Source of the DNA: Blattamonas nauphoetae | Lineage: Eukaryota > Preaxostyla > Oxymonadida | Assembly (NCBI GenBank): GCA_033064195.1 | Contig: JARBJD010000008.1 | Span: 248,001 to 312,000 of the forward strand | Direction: 5' to 3' | DNA: 64,000 bases | In this document: in pieces, positions 56,501 to 64,000 of the stretch | Layout: each line of letters opens with the position of its first letter | Numbering within the stretch: the first letter of the stretch is position 1 | Translations under genes and position numbers: made by a program | The notes under the pieces: generated by a model | The model's database searches: none | The model's input: the letters and a program-made list of their open reading frames with translations, nothing else | Told to the model about the DNA's origin: nothing

Positions 56501-58875
56501 CATTCTCGAACGAAGTGAAAACGGGATTGGATCTCGTTCTCACAATTGATGGTTCGATCCACAATTCGAAATACAAACTGACGATGAATGACAACATCGA
56601 AGTCGAAGTGGAATGTTTATCGTCGACTCTCACTTGCAGAACAACAACACCGATCCGCATCGGTTGGGAGACTGGAATCCAATACAACACAGAATACACA
56701 ATCTCGACGATGGAGGAAATCGGAGGGTTCTCTCATCGCGTGGATCTCGTCAAGAAGACGTTCACGACAGAAACGAAACCAACACAGCCCGTGTTCCATG
56801 TGGACGTGTCAGGAGGTGTGGGTGACTTGTGTGGAGATGCTGGAAACAGATGCAAGACAATTGACGAAGTGTGGCGAATTGTGGGAGGGATGAGCCTTGC
56901 TCAACCGACACTCCTCATCATGATCGCCACCACACTCGATTCGCCGATCGTCGTCAGTGAAGGAATGCGAGTGATAGTCACAAACAGCAGCTACATCGAA
57001 CCGAAACTGCATGTCGCCTCGTTTGATCTGAGCGAGGAACAGTTGGGGATGATTGTTGTGGACTCGGCCTTTCTCGAGTTGAGGAACGTGGATGTACATG
57101 TCCTGTCAGCCTCGCCGTCGTTTGTTCTGATTCATGGAACGAACTCGGAGCTGGTATTTCGTGATGGACTGTTCGCTGGGCCAGCCAGTGGAATGACAAT
57201 GAAGGAAGATTCGGATGGAGTCTGCCGATGGTCGTCGGGAGCCCTCCAACTCGTCAACTGCGACACTCAAGTCAGGAGCACACAACTGTTCCGCCTCTCT
57301 CAGGGAGCGATCAACATGAAGAATGGATCACTAGAAATCCGATCATCTTCATTCGATTCCAACTCTGCATCGTCCACCTCGTTTCCATCGTCTCGCCGCA
57401 ACATCCACTGCTCAAACGCAGGGACGATCACGATTGGAAGTCTGAGTGCAGGCGATGGTCATCAGGGCTCGTCGTTGTGGGCGTCGATGGAGGACTGTGT
57501 GATGGATGGAGATGCAGCCCAACCAGACTCTCCACTCTTTGTTCCTCAGCTGGACAAAGAGCGGTCGATGACTGTGGTGAACACAGACACTCAACAGTAC
57601 ACAGTGAGTATCGTTGGATCTCGACTGATTCCGTGTGGATTGTTTCTGGAAGTGTTTGAACACGAATCGGAAAGCAACACGGATCCCAAATCAGTTGAAT
57701 TCGAACTGAATCACGCATCGTCTGACACTGCGGTGACACTCGTCATCGAACAAGAAGAGATCGCTGCGTTGGATCAGAAACTGGAACTGCGATGCCAACT
57801 GAAGTTTGGTCAGAATCTTCGAACGACAGACTGGTTCACCTTCTCCGCTGCGCACATCGACGATCCTGAACCACCCGAGCCCGAGCCAGAGAAACCGAAG
57901 TTCAGCGAAACACCACTCGGAAAGGCACTTTCGTGGGTGCTTCCACTTGTCATCAGTGTTGTTCTGCTCCTCATCATCTTCATTATCGTTTTGCTGGTGT
58001 GGCGACGAAAACGACAACCAAAACAGGAAGACAAGGCCGAACTGGCAGAACAAGAGAGCGAGGAGGACCTGGTGAAAGTGGAAGATCTCGATTCCCGGAT
58101 TGATGAAACACGCAACATCGTTGCTGTGAATAAACTCCATCCAGAGACAACGCACGTGGATTCCAAATTCGATCTCCCTTCCACATCAAGCGAAGAAGTT
58201 GTCGAAGTGATTTGCTTGAGCGACGTCGCGGAAACGCAGTTCATCGCTTCGAAAGAGACACTCTTCCACCGACTGCACGAAGCGCAGAATCCGAAACCGA
58301 TTGAGGCAGAGAAGATTCAGAAGGCGCTCACAGAACAACTGCTGCGTGTGATGCAGAAGATGCCAACAGCTCAAGTTTTACAGAGTCTGAACCCACACTG
58401 GGTGATCTTGGGGGATGACGCGGAAGTGCATTTCAAATTGGTCAATGACCCAACGAAGAATCAATCACTTGGAGACAAATTGCACAATCCAAATGGAGGT
58501 GATTCTCAGCGATGGAATCCACCCGAAGAGACTGAGGAGAAAAACGAATCTCAACAGAAATCGACGATCAACAAGGAAGCAGGTCTGGTTTTTCGGCTCG
58601 GTCTGCTGTTGTGGGAGATTGAGACTGGACAAGTGCCGTACCGTGAGCACGATGGTCTGAACGCTCATCGGCAGATTGTGTTGGGAGTTGGTCTGAAGAT
58701 GAATGCAGTTGTGAACGAGGGGCTTCGGGAGTTGATTGAGGATTGCTTGCAGATTGAAGCGAAGAAGAGGCCGACGTTGCAGAAAGTGAACGACCGACTT
58801 GTGAAGTGCTTCTCTCCGTCTGGGTCAGACCCAACACACGGCCAACAAAACCACAAAGCGGAATCGAAACAGTAA
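53548..58875 (+). CDS. Gene B2: single-pass beta-helix receptor-like protein with degenerate kinase tail
   Basis: 1775 residues, no intron seen, collinear with B1. Signal peptide MHLHIFLAIPLFVSFFRLTC. Beta-helix 1 differs from B1 in its central rungs (SGFGGCMYFQPSPSCS, HSKTLGGALVLNKC). E-set repeats and the cysteine motif CGDAGNRCKTIDEVW follow, then the second helix. The transmembrane helix at ~1461-1484 (WVLPLVISVVLLLIIFIIVL) precedes WRRKRQ. The tail has the kinase C-lobe remnant (NPHWVIL, RWNPPEE, VFRLGLLLWEIETGQVPYRE, KKRPTL) with no HRD or DFG. Compared with B1, four residues are missing in the juxtamembrane linker (the DQKD stretch). It is probably an expressed surface receptor acting through a scaffold-type pseudokinase; that role is inferred from architecture only. 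Confidence 0.88.
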   Translation: MHLHIFLAIPLFVSFFRLTCPVEAIPDGSFLNLRPILDKFTETRSSNIVSRNEPILLHGQYHLLEYVMRSLNISIIGTQSASIVSSRSENDQALSNSNPSSMLIVSNSTVALSSLRLICNGYHISVATISESTLSISNCKIDTASNTSPFLSTWTPTDNSILLVVDTQVSWKHALAHPLFGTMSSNHKSLVTESSENSILGRETDQTRGLLSIVGSGLSFSNTALPLATGPLFDFGFDADITQQSLLAASVCLTRSVMTNVTSRRRLIGDAVRFPLVSQRVICSSISESRNHLYGTGSLDLNFGSALCCLNSSFSKCQTDPVPTEGPPTVYLQHRTTRFDQKITPAFTTFDTCTFRDISAGHGGALCSITSGASLSVTKCSFVRCSSSGFGGCMYFQPSPSCSFTLSHSSFVSARAESRGGAMQIYECPSGSISNCIFYDLHSKTLGGALVLNKCSGPFEVSNCLFQKCGVTDAGGIGGGAVLAEQSGFRFTSLRFRENTITDLSKGRDLCVMLREETHAVSSFEDCDTDQDPIQIFFSGYSPVIPNLVIASTPLAVSSFSCDVNSDKRTGKVTLTVDQPISGTVLVLIDNTDNYEMPNDDSPPPITRMVSFDFSPDSTSAESELSFGTWEILQFDANYSLVTLGWKDSIVSTHDAVITTPNPPRIVRAMCEGGNSEFDTFFSLKARTLATGSYKASVKDHPGFWMTVEFESDPSGDTLSSTKIGLKLQGDETVLDFETTYEIDEVIDESTGETLILDPPRLFFTTPSRPVLKSVGAITFSGSKKDTITIKLVGEKLLTNPYSLTVSDGSVTSTLTAEFDADGVNGETTAVVYSMEGSTTVKLGFGKTYTITGFSCPGINQPKLTPNLKIVVPSEPSRVEKVVSAALNDAQTEVEVTFRGRAIPSSITSIAITGKDASIFVSAQRLSGTSFMARFNVAESDSSSSLEFGRPYSIASVSNGTNFVLNTELSFLVPLKPQLIDINTTFSNEVKTGLDLVLTIDGSIHNSKYKLTMNDNIEVEVECLSSTLTCRTTTPIRIGWETGIQYNTEYTISTMEEIGGFSHRVDLVKKTFTTETKPTQPVFHVDVSGGVGDLCGDAGNRCKTIDEVWRIVGGMSLAQPTLLIMIATTLDSPIVVSEGMRVIVTNSSYIEPKLHVASFDLSEEQLGMIVVDSAFLELRNVDVHVLSASPSFVLIHGTNSELVFRDGLFAGPASGMTMKEDSDGVCRWSSGALQLVNCDTQVRSTQLFRLSQGAINMKNGSLEIRSSSFDSNSASSTSFPSSRRNIHCSNAGTITIGSLSAGDGHQGSSLWASMEDCVMDGDAAQPDSPLFVPQLDKERSMTVVNTDTQQYTVSIVGSRLIPCGLFLEVFEHESESNTDPKSVEFELNHASSDTAVTLVIEQEEIAALDQKLELRCQLKFGQNLRTTDWFTFSAAHIDDPEPPEPEPEKPKFSETPLGKALSWVLPLVISVVLLLIIFIIVLLVWRRKRQPKQEDKAELAEQESEEDLVKVEDLDSRIDETRNIVAVNKLHPETTHVDSKFDLPSTSSEEVVEVICLSDVAETQFIASKETLFHRLHEAQNPKPIEAEKIQKALTEQLLRVMQKMPTAQVLQSLNPHWVILGDDAEVHFKLVNDPTKNQSLGDKLHNPNGGDSQRWNPPEETEEKNESQQKSTINKEAGLVFRLGLLLWEIETGQVPYREHDGLNAHRQIVLGVGLKMNAVVNEGLRELIEDCLQIEAKKRPTLQKVNDRLVKCFSPSGSDPTHGQQNHKAESKQ

Positions 58876-59559
58876 CTTGTCGATCACGTCACATCATCAC
58901 ACTCATCTCATCTTTCCCGTCTTTTGTGTTCCTTTCCCCACAGCCACTCCATTTCATCTCGTCTTTCTTCTCATCTCACACTCAGACGACTGTTGACACT
59001 TCATGCCTTCTTCATTCCGTTATCTCATCGCACCTCTTGCCAAGCTTCACTTCATCGTTTTCCAAACATCAATCAACAGCGACTTCGACCATTTTTGCTG
59101 CTGAGTGGTTCAGACTTCTCATCAGCCAATCCTCGTTTTGCTCAACACGCCTCACTATTTCTCACTTCACCGGACGCTCTTGCTTCCTCGTGAAGCACTC
59201 ATTCTGTGTTTTGTTCTCATTTCAATTGCAGTTGTGTTGGCTGCACTTCCAAGATGAAGTGCTTCTTGCTGGACATCGGGGTCACCCATTCTTCATTGCG
59301 AGCGCACTGCACTCACTTCGCATCTCGCTTTTCATATCACTCTTCATCTCGTCATCTCCCTTTGAACACTTCTCATCCCGTCTTGACCATATCCAGTCAT
59401 CTCAAGTTTATCGCATCTCATCTCATCCTCTCATTTCATCACAACACCAGATTTATATGAGACATTCAAAAAAACATGAGAGAGTTGTGTAGTTAGACAA
59501 GAAAGAAGTGGAAGAGTTTGCGAGTTTGATAGCGATGTAAAGTCGGGTGGCAAGAATCA
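58876..59559. other. Convergent B2-C2 intergenic region
   Basis: Counterpart of 12692-13372 with substitutions throughout and small length changes before 59200. The stretch 59200-59540 is the best conserved part. An ORF shared with unit 1 is closed here by TAG at about 59490. Confidence 0.5.
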
Positions 59560-61283
59560 TCACGACCGTAGTCGTTTGAACCACTGGACTTCAATCTGTG
59601 TGTTCTGATCATGTGTCGTTATTCCGAGACAGAGAGGAGAAGGGATGTCGGTGAAGATCCCAGGTTGTTCCTCATCGTCCACAACCAGTCTTGCTTGTCT
59701 CGTCGACATGTTCACTCGAATCGCTGCTGTCTGCCCAACTCGATTGCATTTTTTGTTTGTTCCATCTGGCTTGAATTCAACTCCTTTCCACATTCGTCCA
59801 AAGTACAAGTTGAAATCTCCACCAATCCCACCAGCATTGATTCCGCTGTGGGATTGATTGGCATTCGCTGGTAGAGGATGTTTGAGGAAGCCAAGCACTG
59901 AAAACGTAAAAATCAAGAAGAACACACTCACATTCAAGAAGGTCGTATGACTTGCTATGATTTTGAGCTCCCACTCACCGTCAGAGATCGGAAAAGTGAA
60001 CGCCGTTCTCCAACATCTTGTCTCAAGCTCGATGATTTGTGTGAGAGTGGTTGGAGTGAGTCTGTGAGCTGTTCTGTCGACTGTCTGGAGAGACCCAGTT
60101 CCAATCCAGATCGGAAGATCGACCAGTTGCAGTTTCAATTTGTCATTCTGCGACGTCAGAGTCCTTTTCTCACTCTCACTCTTCTGTTTCCCCGCTCTCA
60201 CCTCGCCAAGTTCATTCTGAGTCTTCTTCACTTCATCTGACAGCCTCTCTTTCTCTCTCCGAGCCTGTTCCTCCGCTTTCTTCAGCCTCTCCTCTGTTGT
60301 CCTTGTCTTCTCTTCGGCTTGTCTCTTTTCTTTTTCCATCTGCGCTCGATCTGTTTCAACTATCTTCTTCTCCTCTTCCATTTGCTTCCGAGAGATGTCA
60401 GCAGCTCTTCGGTCCTCATTCGCCTTCATCTCTCTCTCTTCCGCTTTCTTCTCTCGATCTCTTGAGTCCGTCAGATTGTTTGCTAGATTCTTGTTCTCAA
60501 TCAGGAGTTGTTCGATTCTTGCTTCAGCTTCTCTTCTGGCGATTTCACTGGCCTGTTCGCGTTCCTTCGCTCTTTCCAGTTGATCGAGCAATTCTTTCTT
60601 TTCCTCCCGTTCCTTCATCAACATTTCCTCATGAGTCTTGTGTTGCTGTTGGAGAGTCGCAATAGTGTGGTTGAGTTGGTTGATCTCATCTTTTTGTGTC
60701 GATGTTGTGGCCAAATTTTGCTGAGCATCGTCTTCCATCGATTTGAACTCGTCGGTGGAAAGAAGCACGAAAGGGCCTTCCTCAAGAGAATTCAAGGGAA
60801 CCAGACACTGTTCAACACCAACGCGGATTTCTGTGGGCAGTGTGGGTGACTTGGCGAGAGTGGAGAGTGAAGATTGAAGCAAGCGTCGATTGATGAGGGA
60901 TATGTGTTTCCTCATGCACGTATTGAGAATTTGAAGGATGTTTTGAATGAGTCTGTCCATTTTGTGCGGGTTCTCCTCTTTCAGGAGGTCACAGTCTCGT
61001 ATCAGGTTCGGAATGTCGAGCCAGATTCGAGAGAGTACAACCGTCTCTGGTTCTGACAGTCCTCTTTCAAGTTTTTCAAGAGCTGTGTCTATTGTGATTT
61101 CTTTCTGAAATCAGATAAAGAGTGATTCAAGTTGAAATAAGGAAGAAACAGACTGTTGAACTTTTCTCCGAATCCAGCTGGAGATCCTGAGTATGTCAGA
61201 AGTTGGAGAGGTTGAAGATCATGGAAGATTAAGGAAGGATCAGGAAGCAGACAACTACATACTTCATCGAAAGTCGAAAACAT
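59560..61283 (-). CDS. Gene C2: coiled-coil protein with C-terminal SPRY-like domain
   Basis: Exons 61263-61283 (MFSTFDE), 61154-61186 (DLQLDSEKSST) and 59560-61104 (from KEITIDTALEKLERG). Introns are 76 and 49 nt. About 532 residues. Compared with C1 it lacks ~25 residues of coiled coil (the EMEAMLTKEREKR-type segment). The SPRY-like part reads FTFPISDGEWELKI, GGIGGDFN, GQTAAIRVNMSTRQARLVVD. The 30-nt putative intron of C1 has its counterpart at 59898-59927. It ends convergent to B2. Function is unknown; a protein-binding adaptor is plausible. Confidence 0.82.
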
Positions 61284-61377
61284 TTGGACAAACAGTGATC
61301 GAACCACAACTATTTCCTGAAACCTTTGGAGTCTTGTTCAACATTTTGGACGAACGAAGTGACAAGAAAGGACAGTA

Positions 61378-61420
61378 TAGAAGGAGGAAAACCCGTTTTT
61401 AAACATAAACCCGTTTTTAT
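61378..61420 (+). mobile_element. Left terminus of a TA-targeting element
   Basis: TAGAAGGAGGAAAACCCG then a second AAACCCG 18 bp on; CCCG at positions 15 and 33 from a TAG start preceded by TA. This is the layout of the pogo-like element. No matching right end was found downstream in the window, so the element's extent is unknown; it may be a solo end. Confidence 0.4.
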
Positions 61421-61802
61421 TCGACAATCTCTTAATAGTCCCACCTCTCTCTCAGAATTTAAGATCGTCGATGTCTAATTTACCGTCTACCACCTCTTCT
61501 CCATCACCGCCACTAATTTTTCAGAAGATTACCACATCTATCGACAAGCTCTTCAACCACTGACACCAAAGTCAATGATCAATTCGCTCTCAGGAGATCT
61601 AATTGAGAATTTGGAGGAACGAACATAACCAAACAACTCACTCCCCGCCCGTCTCCTATCCCACTCGCACGCCAGGGCTCGATAAGGAAGTAATCACCTC
61701 CCGCTCAAGCCCAAACATTCCCTACAGCTTGTGATCCTCCCGCCACCTGCCAAACGTAATATTCATCATCAGCGCCCCGGAACCGCATTTTCATCGACGG
61801 AG
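61421..61802. other. Spacer before the charged ORF
   Basis: No gene seen. Possible 5' UTR or intron of the following ORF: an acceptor-like CCCTACAG ends at 61728 and the frame opens from there. Confidence 0.3.
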
Positions 61803-63248
61803 ATGACGAATCCGATGAAGCACCAAACGCCAAACAAGCCTCCCCCAAAAACAGTCGCTACAACCGTCCAGAAGGGTGTCGAGACTGTCCACGAACTGAG
61901 ACTTGATTCATCCGACCTGCGCCTCCCACGATTCAGCTCAAAACACACCTACACTTCGAAAGAGGATGACTCGTCATTGGACCAGCAGTGGAACAGAACC
62001 CGGGCCGACCGCAGCCCCATCATCCCTTCCTTCTCGCACACCAAAGCCCGCTCTCTCACCCACTCTTCGTCCAACCTCTCGGCTCTGAAACCACGCCAGC
62101 TTCCAACGAACCACAACGAGATCCCTCTCTCGCATGTCAACAAGTGCGACCAAGTTCCGCTCAGTCTGGTGGTTGAGGAGAAATGGTCTTTCGAGGTAGA
62201 CGAGAAGAAACGAGTGATCTCGACGGAAGTGTCTGCTCCCGAACCGCCAGTACTCAACGAACAGCCACGCAAGACAGCAGAAGACGACGAAGAAAGGAAT
62301 CTGTACGTCAAGAAGCGGAAAGTCACCATCCTCACGCAGCCCCTCTCGACCTTCAAAGAAGAGACCGTCCCAGACACTCCATCGGAGCCACTCCCAGACG
62401 AAGAGAAGAAGGAAGAGAAGGCACTCGTCAAACTCGTCCGCCAGCCGATCATCCACACCACACACTCCAAAGCAACTGTTCGCATATACTCGCTGCCTTC
62501 CTTCACTCTCACCTTTTCTGTTCCACCGAAAGTGAAGAAGGCCATCCCGTCTCCGGTCGAATTGACAGTCACTTCACACACGACAGTCACCATCAAGTCC
62601 AACTTGTCCCTCATCATTCTCCCACCAGAGTCAACTTCCACCGTTCTACTTCTGTCGCAATGCGAGATGGTGGACATCTCGATCGTCGACGACTGAGATT
62701 CGGACGATGAAGACGACAGCACCATAACCATCCCAGCACTCCCCAACACACCAACCATCCTCGCTCAGCTCCAACACGACGAGGCCGAAAAGAAGCGAGA
62801 CATCCAACAATTTGTGTGGGAGCGGGCGGGGAAGGTGAAGGTGCCGTTCAGAGGGGCCACCCCGATGACTCACATCATTGGCAAAGTGGGGCAGAGCAGC
62901 GGTGCGTACGATAGCGGAGGAAGGTGGATGGTGGACTTGAAGAAGGGCGTGGATGCTTACGAAGCGGAAGAGAGGGAGGAAGAAGAGCGGCGGGCTCCCG
63001 AACGAAAACAGCTGCTCGCTCGCCGAAGTTTTGACTTTGACATGAAACGACAGGAATTGAGAGAGGAGAAGCGGAGAAAGAGACGAGAAGAAGAACAAGA
63101 GGTTCTGATGAAGCAAGCCAAGGAAATTGAGACCCTCTCCGAGACACCCTCCTCCTCTCAACCAGGGTGTTCCAAACGTACCCATATTTTTGTAGATCAC
63201 GATCACATTACCCAATTCTTTGAACTCACATCAAAAGAAGCTTTTTGA
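61803..63248 (+). pseudogene. Unrecognised charged, Pro-rich protein with one in-frame TGA
   Basis: The first in-frame ATG is 61803 (MTNPMKHQTPNKPPPKT). The frame is open to TGA at 62694 and continues without shift to 63248. The N-terminal ~180 residues look disordered. A middle segment is beta-rich (IYSLPSFTLTFSVPP, SNLSLIILPPES). After the TGA there is an acidic patch (DSDDEDDST), then WERAGKVKVPF and a highly charged helical end (EEREEEERRAPERKQLL, KRRKRREEEQE). No family recognised. One TGA in an otherwise clean frame suggests a young pseudogene, a sequencing error or two ORFs. Confidence 0.45.
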
Positions 63249-63470
63249 GAAGTACAATGACAATCGAATGATAATCTATGAAATACCGAGAAGAAAGACA
63301 AAGAGGTGGCCAACGGTAACCGAGAGAACGAGAGAGCCATTTTCACGCTTTCCTCAGTCCATTCCGTGCCATTCTCAGCTTACACAAGAAATCCCTGCGA
63401 CTCCCTTCTCTCCACTCACGCACTTGCAAGAAGACACATCGAGTGTCGGAGTGAAGAACGGTCCTTTCGA

Positions 63471-63690
63471 AAGTTTTGGTGTGCTGAAATGAATACGGCA
63501 TGGTTGGGAGGGGTCGAGAGTGGTGTCTGTGTTGTCGACGAGCAGAAAAAGCTGACCAGTGATCGACTGGCTGAGTATGGCAGTGAATGTGATGGTGTCG
63601 TCTCCTGTCTTCTCCACTCCCACACTTTGCAGAGAGGCTGTGATGGTTGGATCAGGCAGGAGGGCGCTGCTTGAGATGCCACCTTCGACG
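63471..63690 (-). pseudogene. E-set fragment of a surface-protein family member
   Basis: The minus strand reads SALLPDPTITASLQSVG then ITFTAILSQSITGQLFLLVD, matching the A/B segment with PISGTVLVLVDNTDNYE. It diverges from A, B and the 16-kb pseudogene, so it comes from another gene of the family. It is truncated near 63470 and by the element terminus at 63727. Confidence 0.55.
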
Positions 63691-63726
63691 AAAAAGTATC
63701 GATGCGGTCACTTGTGACTGTTGTAA

Positions 63727-64000
63727 TAGCGGTGTTAGAAAACCGCAAACCGTTAGAAAACCGCAACCAGCGTGATAAACCCGCCACTTCATTCATGTAT
63801 TATTATGTTTTTCTCATGGTCTCTACAGAAGGAATGAATGAGTTTTCTGGAAAAATGGTGAAAACAAAAATCGTTTGGGAGAAGTGTAATTCACCGCAAT
63901 GGGTCATGATTCAAACCAAAGTCTAAGATTCCATGCACAAGACTTGATTCGCGAGATTCCCACATAGTTGATGTTTCAACCAACACATGGAGATCTTTGT
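63727..64000 (+). mobile_element. Left terminus of another boxed-end element, runs off the window
   Basis: TAGCGGTGTTAGAAAACCGC starts after TAA. AAAACCG boxes occur at 13 and 31 (18 bp apart), with a third AAACCCG at 51. This is the same layout as the 476-bp MITE. No coding sequence is seen in the remaining 220 bp. Confidence 0.5.

Noticed and set aside
1-64000. LTR retrotransposon, LINE or endogenous virus copy
   Set aside because: No reverse transcriptase, RNase H-RT, integrase or gag-like motif and no long direct terminal repeats were seen; every mobile element defined here has inverted ends.

Overview
The window looks like nuclear DNA of a protist with short spliceosomal GT-AG introns. 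My best guess is an oxymonad (Preaxostyla) of the Blattamonas kind. The grounds are giant secreted parallel beta-helix proteins ending in a degenerate kinase tail, an ARM-like protein family I associate from memory with that genome, 49-76 nt introns, and very dense DNA transposons. No search could be run, so the taxon is an inference. The standard code fits: well supported genes end in TAA or TGA.

The backbone is a segmental duplication of a three-gene cassette. Unit 1 runs from 1 to about 15.2 kb and unit 2 from about 35.6 to 61.3 kb. Each has gene A (secreted beta-helix/E-set protein with no membrane anchor), then gene B (closely related ectodomain plus one transmembrane helix and a degenerate kinase tail), then gene C on the opposite strand (coiled coil plus SPRY-like domain, two tiny 5' exons). 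B1 (7346-12691), B2 (53548-58875), C1 (13373-15173) and C2 (59560-61283) look intact. A1 is cut off by the window start and split by a 3.1-kb element. A2 is a pseudogene split by three insertions covering four or more elements. Patterns of near-identity show sequence exchange between A and B inside each unit.

The rest is mostly mobile DNA, much of it resolvable to the base from terminal inverted repeats (TIRs), target-site duplications (TSDs) and paralogous empty sites. There are two hAT elements with transposases (23352-29873 and 36465-44299) and two hAT-like elements without one (3732-6841 and 15296-18978, the second carrying a decayed beta-helix gene). A pogo-like element with a spliced transposase gene (41487-43532) is nested in the second hAT. 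Further elements are a 1.3-kb Tc1/mariner-like element, an 851-bp foldback, two 476-bp copies of one MITE, a 385-bp MITE inside a minisatellite, an 860-bp TIR element and a nested TIR composite (46198-50687). Five or six of these share one terminal layout: two AAACC(C)G boxes exactly 18 bp apart at a fixed distance from the end.

Between the units (19-35.6 kb) lie decayed coiled-coil sequence, a tRNA-like sequence, an unrecognised gene whose 3' end is supplied by the foldback, and an ARM-like gene broken by a MITE and divergent from A2. The last 2.6 kb hold an unrecognised charged ORF with one in-frame TGA, a minus-strand fragment of the surface-protein family and another element terminus. No retroviral, Polinton or other capsid- or envelope-bearing element was recognised.
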